A program made the translations under genes and the position numbers. This document shows, in pieces, positions 25,561 through 33,789 of a DNA stretch of 64,000 bases. The notes beneath the pieces are model-generated. The model was not told the DNA's origin. It saw only the letters and a program-made list of their open reading frames with translations, and did not search any database. The stretch lies in contig NZ_JAFB01000022.1 in NCBI RefSeq assembly GCF_000519205.1, forward strand, positions 62,001 through 126,000, in the 5' to 3' direction. The stretch comes from Amycolatopsis taiwanensis DSM 45107. Its GTDB lineage: Bacteria; Actinomycetota; Actinomycetes; Mycobacteriales; Pseudonocardiaceae. Position 1 is the first letter of the stretch. Every line of letters begins with the position of its first letter.

Positions 25561-26241
25561 TTGCCGCAGATCACGAACACCGCCGCCGCCGTCCAGGTCG
25601 CCCGTGCCCTGGAGGAGGAGATCGTCTCGGAGGGCTGGAGTGCCGGGCACTTCGTCGGGCGCCGGCAGGAACTCGCGGCGCGGTTCGGGGTCGCACCGGC
25701 CACGCTGAGCGAGGCGATCCAGCTGTTGCGCGCCCGCGGGATCGTCGACGCCAAACCGGGTCCGGGTGGCGGGATCTTCGTCGCGACGCGCTCGCCGTTC
25801 ACGCACCTCAGCGATCAGCTTCTCCAGTTGCGCGAGGGGAAGGCGACCGTCGAGAACTGCCTCCGCGTCCTTGACGCGCTCGACGGGCCGGTGCTGCACG
25901 ACGCGGTCGAGCACGCGAGCGACGAGGACGTCGCCGAGATCTCCGCCTGCGCGGAAAAGCTGCGGGCGGCCTGGAATTCCGCCGACGCGCCCACCGCGAT
26001 CTGGGCGCTGCACGCGCGCATCGCCCGGGTGTCGCCGAACGAGCTCCTGCGGAGCCTGTACACGAACCTCGTCGACTACATCATCGCCGCGCGGCTCGAG
26101 GGTGTCACCGCCCCGGCCACGCAGGCGCGGCTGCGGACCCACCTCGACTTCGCCAAGGCGGTCGTCCGCCGGGATCACGAGCTCGCCGAGTCGGCGATCT
26201 CGAGGCACCGCCGCCCGGCGGTGGCCGCCCGGCCTTCCTGA
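25561..26241 (+). CDS. GntR-family (FadR subfamily) transcriptional regulator
   Basis: About 226 residues: an N-terminal winged helix (AAVQVARALEEEIVSEGW to GIFVATRSP, with the recognition helix in VAPATLSEAIQLLR) and a C-terminal FCD-type ligand domain. I place the start at the TTG at 25561 because GGAGGA ends 4 bases upstream; a GTG at 25519 would add 14 residues. The same AT-rich element lies on both sides of the gene (25447 and 26288) and in two other nearby promoters, making this protein the best candidate for the factor that binds it. The FCD metal-binding His residues are less conserved than in typical FadR relatives. Confidence 0.8.
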   Translation: MPQITNTAAAVQVARALEEEIVSEGWSAGHFVGRRQELAARFGVAPATLSEAIQLLRARGIVDAKPGPGGGIFVATRSPFTHLSDQLLQLREGKATVENCLRVLDALDGPVLHDAVEHASDEDVAEISACAEKLRAAWNSADAPTAIWALHARIARVSPNELLRSLYTNLVDYIIAARLEGVTAPATQARLRTHLDFAKAVVRRDHELAESAISRHRRPAVAARPS

Positions 26242-26287
26242 CTTTCCGCGAGGACAACGCAGATGGGTGTACGCGGCCGGAAAAATG

Positions 26288-26302
26288 TGTATATTCATTA
26301 CA
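26288..26302. promoter_or_regulatory. AT-rich operator, copy D
   Basis: TGTATATTCATTACA overlaps the same consensus (core TATATTCATTAYAG, running to 26303) about 30 bases upstream of the aminotransferase start at 26330. The central TATTCATTA is identical to copy B. It would place the aminotransferase under the same regulator as the PucR, TPP, M20, GntR and aldehyde dehydrogenase promoters. Confidence 0.55.
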
Positions 26303-26329
26303 GTTAATAGCTCGGCTTGAGGAGGATGC

Positions 26330-27379
26330 ATGCTGCTGGAGCTCCGCAGTGTGGTCGACCGCGTGCTCGCCGCCCCGGATCGCTCGGCGCGCGGTGCGCT
26401 GCCGCCGATCCGCCTGTCGCAGAACGAAATGCCCTGGGCGCCCGCGGACGTGATCGTCTCGGCCATGACCGAAGCGGTCCGGAATGTCCATCGCTACCCC
26501 GATTACCACCGCTCCGCCGCGCGTGCCGCGGTCGCCGGGGCGATGGGTCTGGACCCCGGGCGGATCGCGATCGACAACGGCTCCGGCTCCCTGCTGCACG
26601 CGCTCGCCCGGCTCGTGTGCGAACCGGGAGTGCACGGGGTCCGCCCCGCGCCGTCTTTCGAGGCGTATGCGGCCGCGCTCTCGCTCGCCGGTGCGGAGTC
26701 CACAGAGGTCGGTCTCGACGAGAACGGCGCGATGGATCTCGACGCGATGCTCGCCGCCGTCGGCTCGGATACTCGCATTGTCTACCTCTGCAATCCCAAC
26801 AACCCGACCGGCGGGATGCGGAGCGTCGAGGATATCCGGAATTTCCTGCAGCGCGTCCCGGCGAGCGTGCTGGTTGTTGTCGACGAGGCATACCGCGAGT
26901 TCGTGTCTGTCGAACCGGTGGACGCCACGGTGGGATTGCTCGACGAGTTCGAGAATCTCGTGCTGCTGCGGACACTGTCCAAAGCGCACGGTTTGGCCGG
27001 AATCCGCGTCGGCTACGCGGCGGCCGCACCGCGCATCGCTGAAGCGCTGCGTCGCACCTCTGTCGGGTTCGCGCTCAACAGCGTGGCCGAAGCCGCGGTC
27101 ATCGCGGCGTTCGGACCGGCCGGGCTGGCCGTGGCGCAAGAGCGGGTCTCGGTCATCGTCTCGGAGCGCGCCCGCGTCGAGGCCGCGCTGAAGGCGGGGA
27201 ACGTCTCGTATGTGCCCAGCCAAGCGAATTTCCTCTTCCTGCACGGAGAAGCGGCGGATCTGCTGTCCCGGCTCGAAGCACGCGGCGTGCTCGCCCGGCC
27301 GTTCCCGCGCGCCGGCGGGGTGCGGGTGACGATCGGGCTGCCCGAGGAGAACGACGCAGTGCTGGGCGCCCTGCTCTGA
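26330..27379 (+). CDS. PLP-dependent aminotransferase (HisC-like, class I/II)
   Basis: A 349-residue fold-type I aminotransferase similar to histidinol-phosphate/aromatic amino acid aminotransferases. The cofactor Lys is K218 in LSKAHGLAGIRVGY, and the PLP-contacting Asn is in YLCNPNNPTGG; VVDEAYREF supplies the Asp. The ATG follows GGAGG by 4 bases. HisC is normally in a his operon, and this gene is instead among aromatic catabolic genes, so it may convert an aromatic amino acid (tyrosine or an arylglycine) to the 2-oxoacid used by a TPP decarboxylase. A biosynthetic role cannot be excluded. Confidence 0.85.
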   Translation: MLLELRSVVDRVLAAPDRSARGALPPIRLSQNEMPWAPADVIVSAMTEAVRNVHRYPDYHRSAARAAVAGAMGLDPGRIAIDNGSGSLLHALARLVCEPGVHGVRPAPSFEAYAAALSLAGAESTEVGLDENGAMDLDAMLAAVGSDTRIVYLCNPNNPTGGMRSVEDIRNFLQRVPASVLVVVDEAYREFVSVEPVDATVGLLDEFENLVLLRTLSKAHGLAGIRVGYAAAAPRIAEALRRTSVGFALNSVAEAAVIAAFGPAGLAVAQERVSVIVSERARVEAALKAGNVSYVPSQANFLFLHGEAADLLSRLEARGVLARPFPRAGGVRVTIGLPEENDAVLGALL

Positions 27380-27452
27380 TCCGGCGCTGCTCCTCCGGCG
27401 GTGTTCATGCTCGCGCGGCCGGGCCGGGGCCGCCGCGTTCGACGCGGCCGGC

Positions 27453-27483
27453 GGTTTCCTCCGACACCGTGTCGGAGGAAACC
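27453..27483. promoter_or_regulatory. 31-bp near-perfect palindrome, operator copy 5
   Basis: GGTTTCCTCCGACAC and its exact complement flank one central base (27468). The inner CCGACAC-C-GTGTCGG is the motif found before the genes at 7156, 8961 and 10569. It lies 120 bases upstream of the ABC permease start. It could also form a hairpin, but its match to the other copies and position ahead of an operon favour an operator. Confidence 0.7.
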
Positions 27484-27602
27484 AGAAGGACTTCGGAGAG
27501 CGGCTCGATGAGCCGCCGCCGCCGAGTTCTTACGCTCACAGGCATGACAGACGCCAGCGGTCTGTCCCCGCGGCGGGATTCCGATCGCTCGCAGGAAGGG
27601 AT

Positions 27603-29372
27603 GTGGCAGTGACGGAGAGCCGATTCGAGCTTGACCGGCGGGCGTCGATGCGCCGCTCGGTCACCGGCGGTGTACTCAGGACAACCCTTCTCGCCGGGCT
27701 CACGCTGATCTTTGTCTATCCCGTGTCGATGATCGTGCTCGGAGCGTTCCGCGACGGGCTGCCGTCGGAGAACCTGCCGTTCACGATCGACGGCCTGCTC
27801 GCCGCGTTCACGGTTCCGGAAACCTGGAAGACGCTGTCGAATTCGGTCGTGCTAGTCGTCGTGTGCGGCACCATTTCGGTCGCCGGGGGCGGGCTGTTCG
27901 CCTGGATCGCGGCCAACACGAACGTTCCCGGCCGTCGGCTGCTCACGCCGATCATGGTGATCAACCTCTTCGTCCCGCCGCTGTTCCACACGCTGGGCTG
28001 GATCATGCTCGGCAACGCGCAGAACGGCCTGCTCAACCAGCTCGGCCGGGCGCTCGGCACGCACGGACCATTGATCAACATCCAGGGCTGGGGCGGGCTG
28101 ATCCTGCTGACGTCGCTGGGGTACATGCCGTTCGCGTACCTGCTGCTGCTCGGCGCGTTCAAGAACCGGGACTCCTCCCTCGACGAGGCCGCCGCGATCA
28201 GCGGGGCGGGAACGGTGCGCACGTTCTTCACCGTCACGGTGCCGTCGGTCGGCCCGGCGATCACCGGCGCGGCGCTGCTCATCGCGGTGCTGGTGTTCCA
28301 GTCGTTCGACGGGCCGCAGCTGATCGGCCGCCAGGCGGGCATTTACGTCTTCTCGACGCAGATCTACCGGTATGTCCGGGACGAAGCGCCCGCCGAGTAC
28401 ACCAAGGCGTTCGCGCTTTCCCTCGTGCTGATCGTGCTGGTGCTGCTGTTGTTCCTCGCCCAGCGCTGGCTGCTGCGCGGCCGCACCTTCACCACGCTCA
28501 CCGGGAAGACCTCGCGGCGCGACCCGCAGGAGCTGGGACGCCTCCGGTGGGTCCTGTCGGCGCTCATCGTCGTGGTCGTGCTGCTCAACTTCATCCTCCC
28601 GCTGTTCGCGATGGCGCTCGGCAGCCTCCAGCCGATCTTCGGCGTCACCAGCACCGGGCTCACCCTCGACAACTACGTCACGATGCTCACCGATCCGCAG
28701 TTCAGCTCGAGCCTGGCGCTCACCGCATGGCTCGCGGTCATCGGCGGCTTCGGCTCGATCTCGATCGCGTTGCTCACGACCTACGTCACCGCGCGCCGCC
28801 GGGGTTTCCTCCGGGGCTACACCTCCTTCGCCGTGTGGATTCCCTGGGCGCTGCCCGGCGTCGTGCTCGGGCTGGCCTACATGTTCGCGGTGCTCTACAT
28901 CCCCGCGTTCCGCGGGCTTTACGGCTCGGCGTTCCTGATGACGCTCGTGCTCATCGTCGCCACGATCCCGGTCTCCAGCCGCATCGCCGAGGGCGCACTC
29001 GCCCAGCTGTCGCCCGAACTGGAGGAAGCCGGCCGGATGTCCGGCGCGAGCGCGGGGCGCGTGCTGGTGACCATCGTGCTGCGCCTGGTCATTCCGAGCT
29101 TCCTGGCCGGGTGGTTCCTTTCCGCCCTGTTCATCTCGGGGAACCTCGCCGTGCCGATGCTGCTGGCCCCGCCCGGCCTCGAACCCGTTTCGCTGACCGC
29201 GTTCCAGCAGTTCCTCACCGGCGAGATGTCCCGGGGCGCGGCGCTCTTCATGATCATCCTGATCGCCGCGTTCGCCGTCCTCGCGCTCGCCGCGCTTTCC
29301 GTCAAGCTCGGCGGCCGGCTCCTCGGCCGCACCGACCGTCCCGCCAACCCGCTGTCCCAAATCACCCACTGA
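27603..29372 (+). CDS. ABC transporter permease, fused two-domain (Fe3+/spermidine type)
   Basis: A 589-residue inner-membrane protein with about 12 predicted transmembrane segments in two six-helix halves, the FbpB/ThiP-type arrangement in which both permease domains are on one chain. Each half carries an EAA loop (SLDEAAAISGAGTVRTFFTV near residue 195; LEEAGRMSGASAGRVLVTI near 480) that contacts the ATPase. GTG at 27603 or 27609 may be the start; the AGGAAGGG site is better spaced for 27609. It is followed by the binding protein and ATPase. The operator at 27453 links it to the aromatic genes, so the cargo is probably an organic acid rather than iron. Confidence 0.9.
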   Translation: MAVTESRFELDRRASMRRSVTGGVLRTTLLAGLTLIFVYPVSMIVLGAFRDGLPSENLPFTIDGLLAAFTVPETWKTLSNSVVLVVVCGTISVAGGGLFAWIAANTNVPGRRLLTPIMVINLFVPPLFHTLGWIMLGNAQNGLLNQLGRALGTHGPLINIQGWGGLILLTSLGYMPFAYLLLLGAFKNRDSSLDEAAAISGAGTVRTFFTVTVPSVGPAITGAALLIAVLVFQSFDGPQLIGRQAGIYVFSTQIYRYVRDEAPAEYTKAFALSLVLIVLVLLLFLAQRWLLRGRTFTTLTGKTSRRDPQELGRLRWVLSALIVVVVLLNFILPLFAMALGSLQPIFGVTSTGLTLDNYVTMLTDPQFSSSLALTAWLAVIGGFGSISIALLTTYVTARRRGFLRGYTSFAVWIPWALPGVVLGLAYMFAVLYIPAFRGLYGSAFLMTLVLIVATIPVSSRIAEGALAQLSPELEEAGRMSGASAGRVLVTIVLRLVIPSFLAGWFLSALFISGNLAVPMLLAPPGLEPVSLTAFQQFLTGEMSRGAALFMIILIAAFAVLALAALSVKLGGRLLGRTDRPANPLSQITH

Positions 29373-29415
29373 CCCAAGCCACCCCCAGTCACCCACTGAC
29401 CCGAGAGGAAGAACG

Positions 29416-30531
29416 ATGAGGTTCTCCCGGACAAAACTGCGCACGTCCGCACTGGCGGCCTCCGCCGGACTGCTCGCCGCGCTCACCGCGTGCTCGCCCG
29501 CCGCCTCGTCCAAGGCGAGCTCGCCGGTCGAGGTCCCCGGTGCGTCGGCCGCCGCCAACCAGTACATGAACGAGCTGTACGACAAGGCGTTCGCCGCCGG
29601 ACACACCCAGCTCGTGCTGTACGGGCCCGGGGTGACCGCGAACCAGGCCCTGAACGACGTGTTCACCAAGCGCTTCCCCGGGATCAAGCTGCTCCCGCAG
29701 GACCAGGCCGACGCCCAGATCCTCACCAAGCTCGACACCGAGGCGCAGAGCGGCAACCGCATCGCGGACATCTACGTCGGCGGCGAGTCGCCCCAGGCCG
29801 CCGCGAAGCCCGACATCTGCACGCCCGCGGACGTGCGCACCGCCGACCCCGGTTTCGAGATCCCGACCGACAACGACGGCCGGCTCACCTACTTCGCGTT
29901 GCGCTACTTCGGGTTCGTGTACAACACCGACCAGGTGCAGAAGCAGGACGCGCCGAAGAACTGGCACGATCTGCTCGACCCGAAGTGGAAGGGCAAGATC
30001 GCGGTCGGCGACATGACCGTCCCCGGCGGGATTCGCTACATCCTGGAGTCGCTGATGCTGCCCGAGAACGAGCAGAAGTGGGGACGCTCCTACATCCAGC
30101 AGCTGGCGGCCCAGGACCTGCAGATCTCGCAGTCCGAGCCGATGGTGCCCACCGACGTGGCCAGCGGCCGGTTCCCGATCGGCATCGCCGTGTACCAGGG
30201 CTACTACGAGGCCCAGAAGCGGAAGGGGGCGCCGATCGACATGGTGTTCCCGCTCGAGGACGGCGGGAACTACATGGCGCGGTCGGCCTTGTGCCTCATC
30301 AAAAACGCGCCGGATGCCGAGGTCGCGCAGCTGTACGTCAACTGGCTTTACTCGCCCGAGGGTCAGCAGGCGCTCGCGGAGAAGGACAACTCCTACGGAC
30401 GGACGCCGACCGCGCCCGGCCCGGCCGGCCTGCCGTCGCTGGACAAGCTGCCGCGGCTGCCGTTCTCCAACCCCGATCCCGCGTTCAACAAGCCCTACTT
30501 CGAGTTCCTCACCCAGGAGTTCACGAAGTAG
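29416..30531 (+). CDS. ABC transporter substrate-binding lipoprotein (FbpA/PotD type)
   Basis: A 371-residue extracellular solute-binding protein. The signal peptide ends in the lipobox LTAC with lipid-modified Cys26, anchoring it outside the membrane. The mature part has the family 1/6 type fold seen in iron, thiamine and 2-aminoethylphosphonate binding proteins (LVLYGPG near the start, PKNWHDLLDPKWKGKI in the middle). The Tyr pair for ferric iron is not clearly conserved, so an organic ligand is likely. The ATG follows GAGAGGAA. A 14-base direct repeat (29362 and 29389) spans the gap from the permease stop. Confidence 0.9.
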   Translation: MRFSRTKLRTSALAASAGLLAALTACSPAASSKASSPVEVPGASAAANQYMNELYDKAFAAGHTQLVLYGPGVTANQALNDVFTKRFPGIKLLPQDQADAQILTKLDTEAQSGNRIADIYVGGESPQAAAKPDICTPADVRTADPGFEIPTDNDGRLTYFALRYFGFVYNTDQVQKQDAPKNWHDLLDPKWKGKIAVGDMTVPGGIRYILESLMLPENEQKWGRSYIQQLAAQDLQISQSEPMVPTDVASGRFPIGIAVYQGYYEAQKRKGAPIDMVFPLEDGGNYMARSALCLIKNAPDAEVAQLYVNWLYSPEGQQALAEKDNSYGRTPTAPGPAGLPSLDKLPRLPFSNPDPAFNKPYFEFLTQEFTK

Positions 30532-30595
30532 GACCACACCGGACGCCGAGGGCGGCGCCGTTGGAGTAGCGACCGAAGAGAAAGCGCAGATCACG

Positions 30596-31768
30596 ATGAC
30601 CGAGGTCCAGGTTTCCGGACTCACCAAGAAGTACGGCGCGAAGTCGGCGCTGCACGAACTGGATCTGACGATCGAGTCCGGGCAGTTCGTGACGCTGCTC
30701 GGCCCCTCGGGCTGCGGCAAGACGACCACGTTGCGCTGCCTGGCCGGGCTGGAGCGGCCGAGTGCGGGACGAATCGTCATGGGCGACCGGGTCGTGGTCG
30801 ACACCGCCCGGCGCACGTTCGTGCCCGCCGACAAGCGCCGGGTCGGCATGGTGTTCCAGAGCTACGCGCTCTGGCCGCACCTGAACGTCACGGAGAACGT
30901 CGCCTACCCGCTCAAGGTCGCCCGGATGCCCAGCCGGGAGCGCGCGCAGCGGGTGCAGGAGATGCTCGACGCCGTCGGCCTGTCGGACCTCGGGAAGCGT
31001 CCGGTCACCGCCCTGTCGGGCGGCCAGCAGCAGCGCGTGGCACTGGCCCGCGCGCTGGCCGCCCGGCCGGGCATCATCTTCTACGACGAACCGCTGTCCA
31101 ATCTGGACAGCAAGCTGCGGTACCAGATGGGGCAGCAGGTGCGGTCCCTGCACAACCGGTTCGAGACGACGTCGGTCTACGTGACGCACGACCAGGAGGA
31201 AGCGATCACGCTGTCGGACCGGATCATCGTGATGAGCGAGGGCGTCATCGTCCAATCCGGAACGCCCAGCGACCTGTATGACCGGCCGAACTCCGCGTAC
31301 GTGGCGGATTTCATGGGCTTCCAGAACATCCTTCCCGGCACTGTCGCCGGTGTACACGGCAAGACCGCCGAAGTGCGCGTCGACGACACCTCGCTCGTCT
31401 TCTCCGGGACCACGACGGGCGACGTGGCGGTGGGGGACCGGGCGGACATCGCGTTCCGCGCCGCGCATGCCCGGCTGTGCCACGAGGCGGGGCCGGATTC
31501 CGGCGGGCCGGGGAAGTTCCGGGGGACGGTCGAGCGGACGACCTACCTCGGCAGTGCCGTCAACCTCCTCGTCCGCGCGGACGGGCTTCCGATGCGCGTG
31601 CGCACCGAGACGGCGGAGCTGTCCGCGGACGCCGTTCCGGCGGCCGGCGAAGAGCACACTTTCGCCGTGAACCCGGACCGGGCCGTCGTCATCCCGCACG
31701 AGGGCGCGACGGCCGCGGACGATGACTACCTGACCACGATGACCGATGCCGTCGTCGCGCCCCGCTGA
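30596..31768 (+). CDS. ABC transporter ATP-binding protein (PotA/FbpC type)
   Basis: A 390-residue ATPase that drives the importer. Walker A is GPSGCGKTT, the signature is LSGGQQQRVALARALA, Walker B is IIFYDEPLSNLD with the following switch His in THDQEEA. A C-terminal TOBE domain (from about residue 280) typical of the CUT1/PotA group follows. The best in-frame ATG is at 30596; ribosome-site evidence is weak. Third gene of the importer operon. Confidence 0.92.
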   Translation: MTEVQVSGLTKKYGAKSALHELDLTIESGQFVTLLGPSGCGKTTTLRCLAGLERPSAGRIVMGDRVVVDTARRTFVPADKRRVGMVFQSYALWPHLNVTENVAYPLKVARMPSRERAQRVQEMLDAVGLSDLGKRPVTALSGGQQQRVALARALAARPGIIFYDEPLSNLDSKLRYQMGQQVRSLHNRFETTSVYVTHDQEEAITLSDRIIVMSEGVIVQSGTPSDLYDRPNSAYVADFMGFQNILPGTVAGVHGKTAEVRVDDTSLVFSGTTTGDVAVGDRADIAFRAAHARLCHEAGPDSGGPGKFRGTVERTTYLGSAVNLLVRADGLPMRVRTETAELSADAVPAAGEEHTFAVNPDRAVVIPHEGATAADDDYLTTMTDAVVAPR

Positions 31769-31790
31769 CGCTGGACGAAGGGAAGAATCC

Positions 31791-33056
31791 GTGCTCGACC
31801 TTTCCATGCCCCGCTCCGACGGGCCGCGGATCCGGGAGCTCGCCGAGATCGGCGGGCGCACCGACACCCGCGACGTCCTCGCCCACGCGACCAAGCAGGC
31901 GGAGCGGGAGTACGACGACTACTTCATCGTCGACATCGACGCGCACGTCTCGGAGGACCACTTCTGGGGCGAGGTCCTCGAACTCATAGACAACGACGTG
32001 TGGCGTCAGATCGGCATGGACCAGCTCGGCAAGTTCGCCGGTAACAACGCGTTGCTGAACATCCAGCCCGGCATGTCGCACCAGAGCGTCGGTGGCCGGA
32101 TCGGGCACCAGGGGCGCAAGGAACCGATGGACGGCGAGTCCGGGCATCCGTTCGTCACCGCGGCCCGCCGCGGCATGGATGCGATGGGGCTCGACTACCA
32201 GGTCGTGTTCCCGAGCGCGATGCTGCTGCTGGGCATGCATCCGCAGGACGAGATCGAGGTCGTGCTGGGGCGGGCGTTCAACCGCTGGCTGACCGAAGTC
32301 GTGCTCCCGCAGGACGATCGGCTCAAGGGCATGCTGTACCTGCCGTACAACACGCCGGAGGTCTGCGAGGAACTGGTCGAGAAACACGCCGGCGACGACG
32401 GGATCATCGGGTACACGGTGTGCTCGACGCGCAACAACCCGGTCCACTCGGACGTCTACACGCGACTGTACAAGCTCATCGAGGAGAGCGGAAAGCCACT
32501 CGCCTTCCACTCCGGCTACCACTGGGGCGACCCGTCCTTCGCCCAGCTCAACAGGTTCCTGTCGATGCACGCGCTGTCTTTCACGCACTACAACCAGATC
32601 CACGTGACCAACTGGATCATCAACGCCATGCCCGAGCGCTTCCCGGACCTCAAGATGGTGTGGGTGGAGAGCGGGCTGGCGTGGATCCCGTTCCTCATGC
32701 AGCGGCTCGACCACGAGGTGCTCATGCGCCCGAGCGAGGCGCCGGGCCTGACCCGTCTGCCGAGCGAGTACATGAAGGAAATGTGGTACACGAGCCAGCC
32801 GATGGAGCGGACCAACATGGAGCTGCTCGAGTCGGGGATGAAGGCGTTCAACGCCGAGACGCAACTGCTGTACTCCTCGGACTGGCCGCACTGGGACTGG
32901 GACGCGCCGTCGACGATCACGCGCCTGCCCTTCCTCTCCGAACAGGCCAAGCGCAACATCCTCGGCCTCAACGCCGCCCGCGTGTTCAACCTCCCCACCG
33001 ACCGCCGGAAGCCCGCCGCCCAGAGCGTGCTCCTCCGAACGCCCCGGGACTCCTGA
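31791..33056 (+). CDS. Amidohydrolase-2 (ACMSD-like) family metalloenzyme
   Basis: A 421-residue protein of the ACMSD-like amidohydrolase superfamily, which includes nonoxidative decarboxylases, hydratases and hydrolases. The first metal motif is altered (DIDAHVSED, one His only); later residues include the SGYHWGD and YSSDWPHWDWD blocks, the latter giving the conserved Asp. The GTG at 31791 follows AAGGGAAG. It is followed with 1-base spacing by a 101-aa protein and a Rieske ferredoxin, so the three were probably selected to work together. The substrate is unknown; this is not a typical hydrolase-only context. Confidence 0.8.
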   Translation: MLDLSMPRSDGPRIRELAEIGGRTDTRDVLAHATKQAEREYDDYFIVDIDAHVSEDHFWGEVLELIDNDVWRQIGMDQLGKFAGNNALLNIQPGMSHQSVGGRIGHQGRKEPMDGESGHPFVTAARRGMDAMGLDYQVVFPSAMLLLGMHPQDEIEVVLGRAFNRWLTEVVLPQDDRLKGMLYLPYNTPEVCEELVEKHAGDDGIIGYTVCSTRNNPVHSDVYTRLYKLIEESGKPLAFHSGYHWGDPSFAQLNRFLSMHALSFTHYNQIHVTNWIINAMPERFPDLKMVWVESGLAWIPFLMQRLDHEVLMRPSEAPGLTRLPSEYMKEMWYTSQPMERTNMELLESGMKAFNAETQLLYSSDWPHWDWDAPSTITRLPFLSEQAKRNILGLNAARVFNLPTDRRKPAAQSVLLRTPRDS

Positions 33057-33057
33057 C

Positions 33058-33363
33058 ATGACCGATACCCCCACTCCCGAACTGGCCGAGCTGACCACGC
33101 TGGTCGACCGGCTCGGCGAGCTGACCCGCCACGTCACCGAGCACGACCTCGCCTCCGAGGTCGCCGACGAGCAGATCGCCGACGTCCTCTGCGCGGCGGC
33201 CCGCCTGTTCTCGGCGAAGACCGACCGGGTCGGCAAGATCGCCTGGCCGATCCGGGAGGACGCGCTGACGGCGACCGAGACCGTCGTCCTCGTGACAGCC
33301 TTGCTCGACGCCGCGGACGTGAACCTGTTCGACATGGCGATCTGGTACCGGAGGGCCCAATGA
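33058..33363 (+). CDS. Small helical protein of unknown function (101 aa)
   Basis: A 101-residue acidic, helical protein I do not recognise. It lies one base after the amidohydrolase stop, and its stop overlaps the Rieske start (ATGA), so all three are translationally coupled. It has no Cys cluster, signal peptide or membrane segment. Size and position suggest a small subunit or chaperone for the amidohydrolase/Rieske pair, but this is only inference. Confidence 0.75.
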   Translation: MTDTPTPELAELTTLVDRLGELTRHVTEHDLASEVADEQIADVLCAAARLFSAKTDRVGKIAWPIREDALTATETVVLVTALLDAADVNLFDMAIWYRRAQ

Positions 33364-33743
33364 GCGCCGAGACCGTGCGCCGCGACGTCGTCGTCGCTGG
33401 TTTGTCAGATCTCCGGGAGCGTGAACGCATCGTGGTCGATGTGGACGGTCTGGAACTCGGCGTCTACTTCCACGCCGGCGAAGTGCGGGCGTGGCACAAC
33501 GTGTGCCCGCATCAGGGCGGCCCGGTCTGCCAGGGCAAGATCATGCCGCGGACCGTCCAGCTCGTGCGTGAAGGCCGCAAAAGCGGTGGACCCGGCTTTC
33601 ACCCGACCGACCGCAACATCGTCTGTCCCTGGCACGGCTTCGAGTTCGACATCCTGACCGGACGGCACCCTGCCGACTCCCGCGTCGGGCTGCGTCCGAT
33701 CCCGGTGCGGGTGGAAGGCGACGACGTCATCGTCACGATCTAG
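33360..33743 (+). CDS. Rieske [2Fe-2S] ferredoxin-like protein
   Basis: A 127-residue Rieske protein. The ligand boxes are CPHQGG (C49, H51) and CPWHGFEFD (C89, H92). The spacing between them is about 20 residues longer than in ordinary Rieske ferredoxins because of an insertion around residues 57-85 that includes a basic segment. It is cotranslated with the 101-aa protein and the amidohydrolase. A Rieske ferredoxin normally feeds electrons to an oxygenase, but none of the ring-hydroxylating alpha-subunit type is encoded here. Confidence 0.88.
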   Translation: MSAETVRRDVVVAGLSDLRERERIVVDVDGLELGVYFHAGEVRAWHNVCPHQGGPVCQGKIMPRTVQLVREGRKSGGPGFHPTDRNIVCPWHGFEFDILTGRHPADSRVGLRPIPVRVEGDDVIVTI

Positions 33744-33776
33744 AGACTGTTGTGAAGTGGTTTGAAACACCACCTA
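33739..33776. repeat. 38-bp intergenic repeat, copy 1 (uninterrupted)
   Basis: Starts at the stop codon of the Rieske gene (TCTAGAGACTGTT) and ends AAACACCACCTA. It contains a hairpin, GTGGT-TTGAAAC-ACCAC. A second copy begins at the hpaD stop (38821) and is identical except for one base and an internal insertion. Confidence 0.8.
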
Positions 33777-33789
33777 GAGAAGGCCACGC

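Noticed and set aside
27453-27483. Reading the 31-bp palindrome as a transcription terminator for the aminotransferase
   Set aside because: There is no U-run, and its core matches four other sites that lie ahead of promoters, so an operator is the better explanation, although a dual role is possible.
27852-29771. A 639-codon minus-strand frame across the ABC permease
   Set aside because: Composition is dominated by Arg, Gly, Glu and His, typical of an antisense shadow of a membrane-protein gene.
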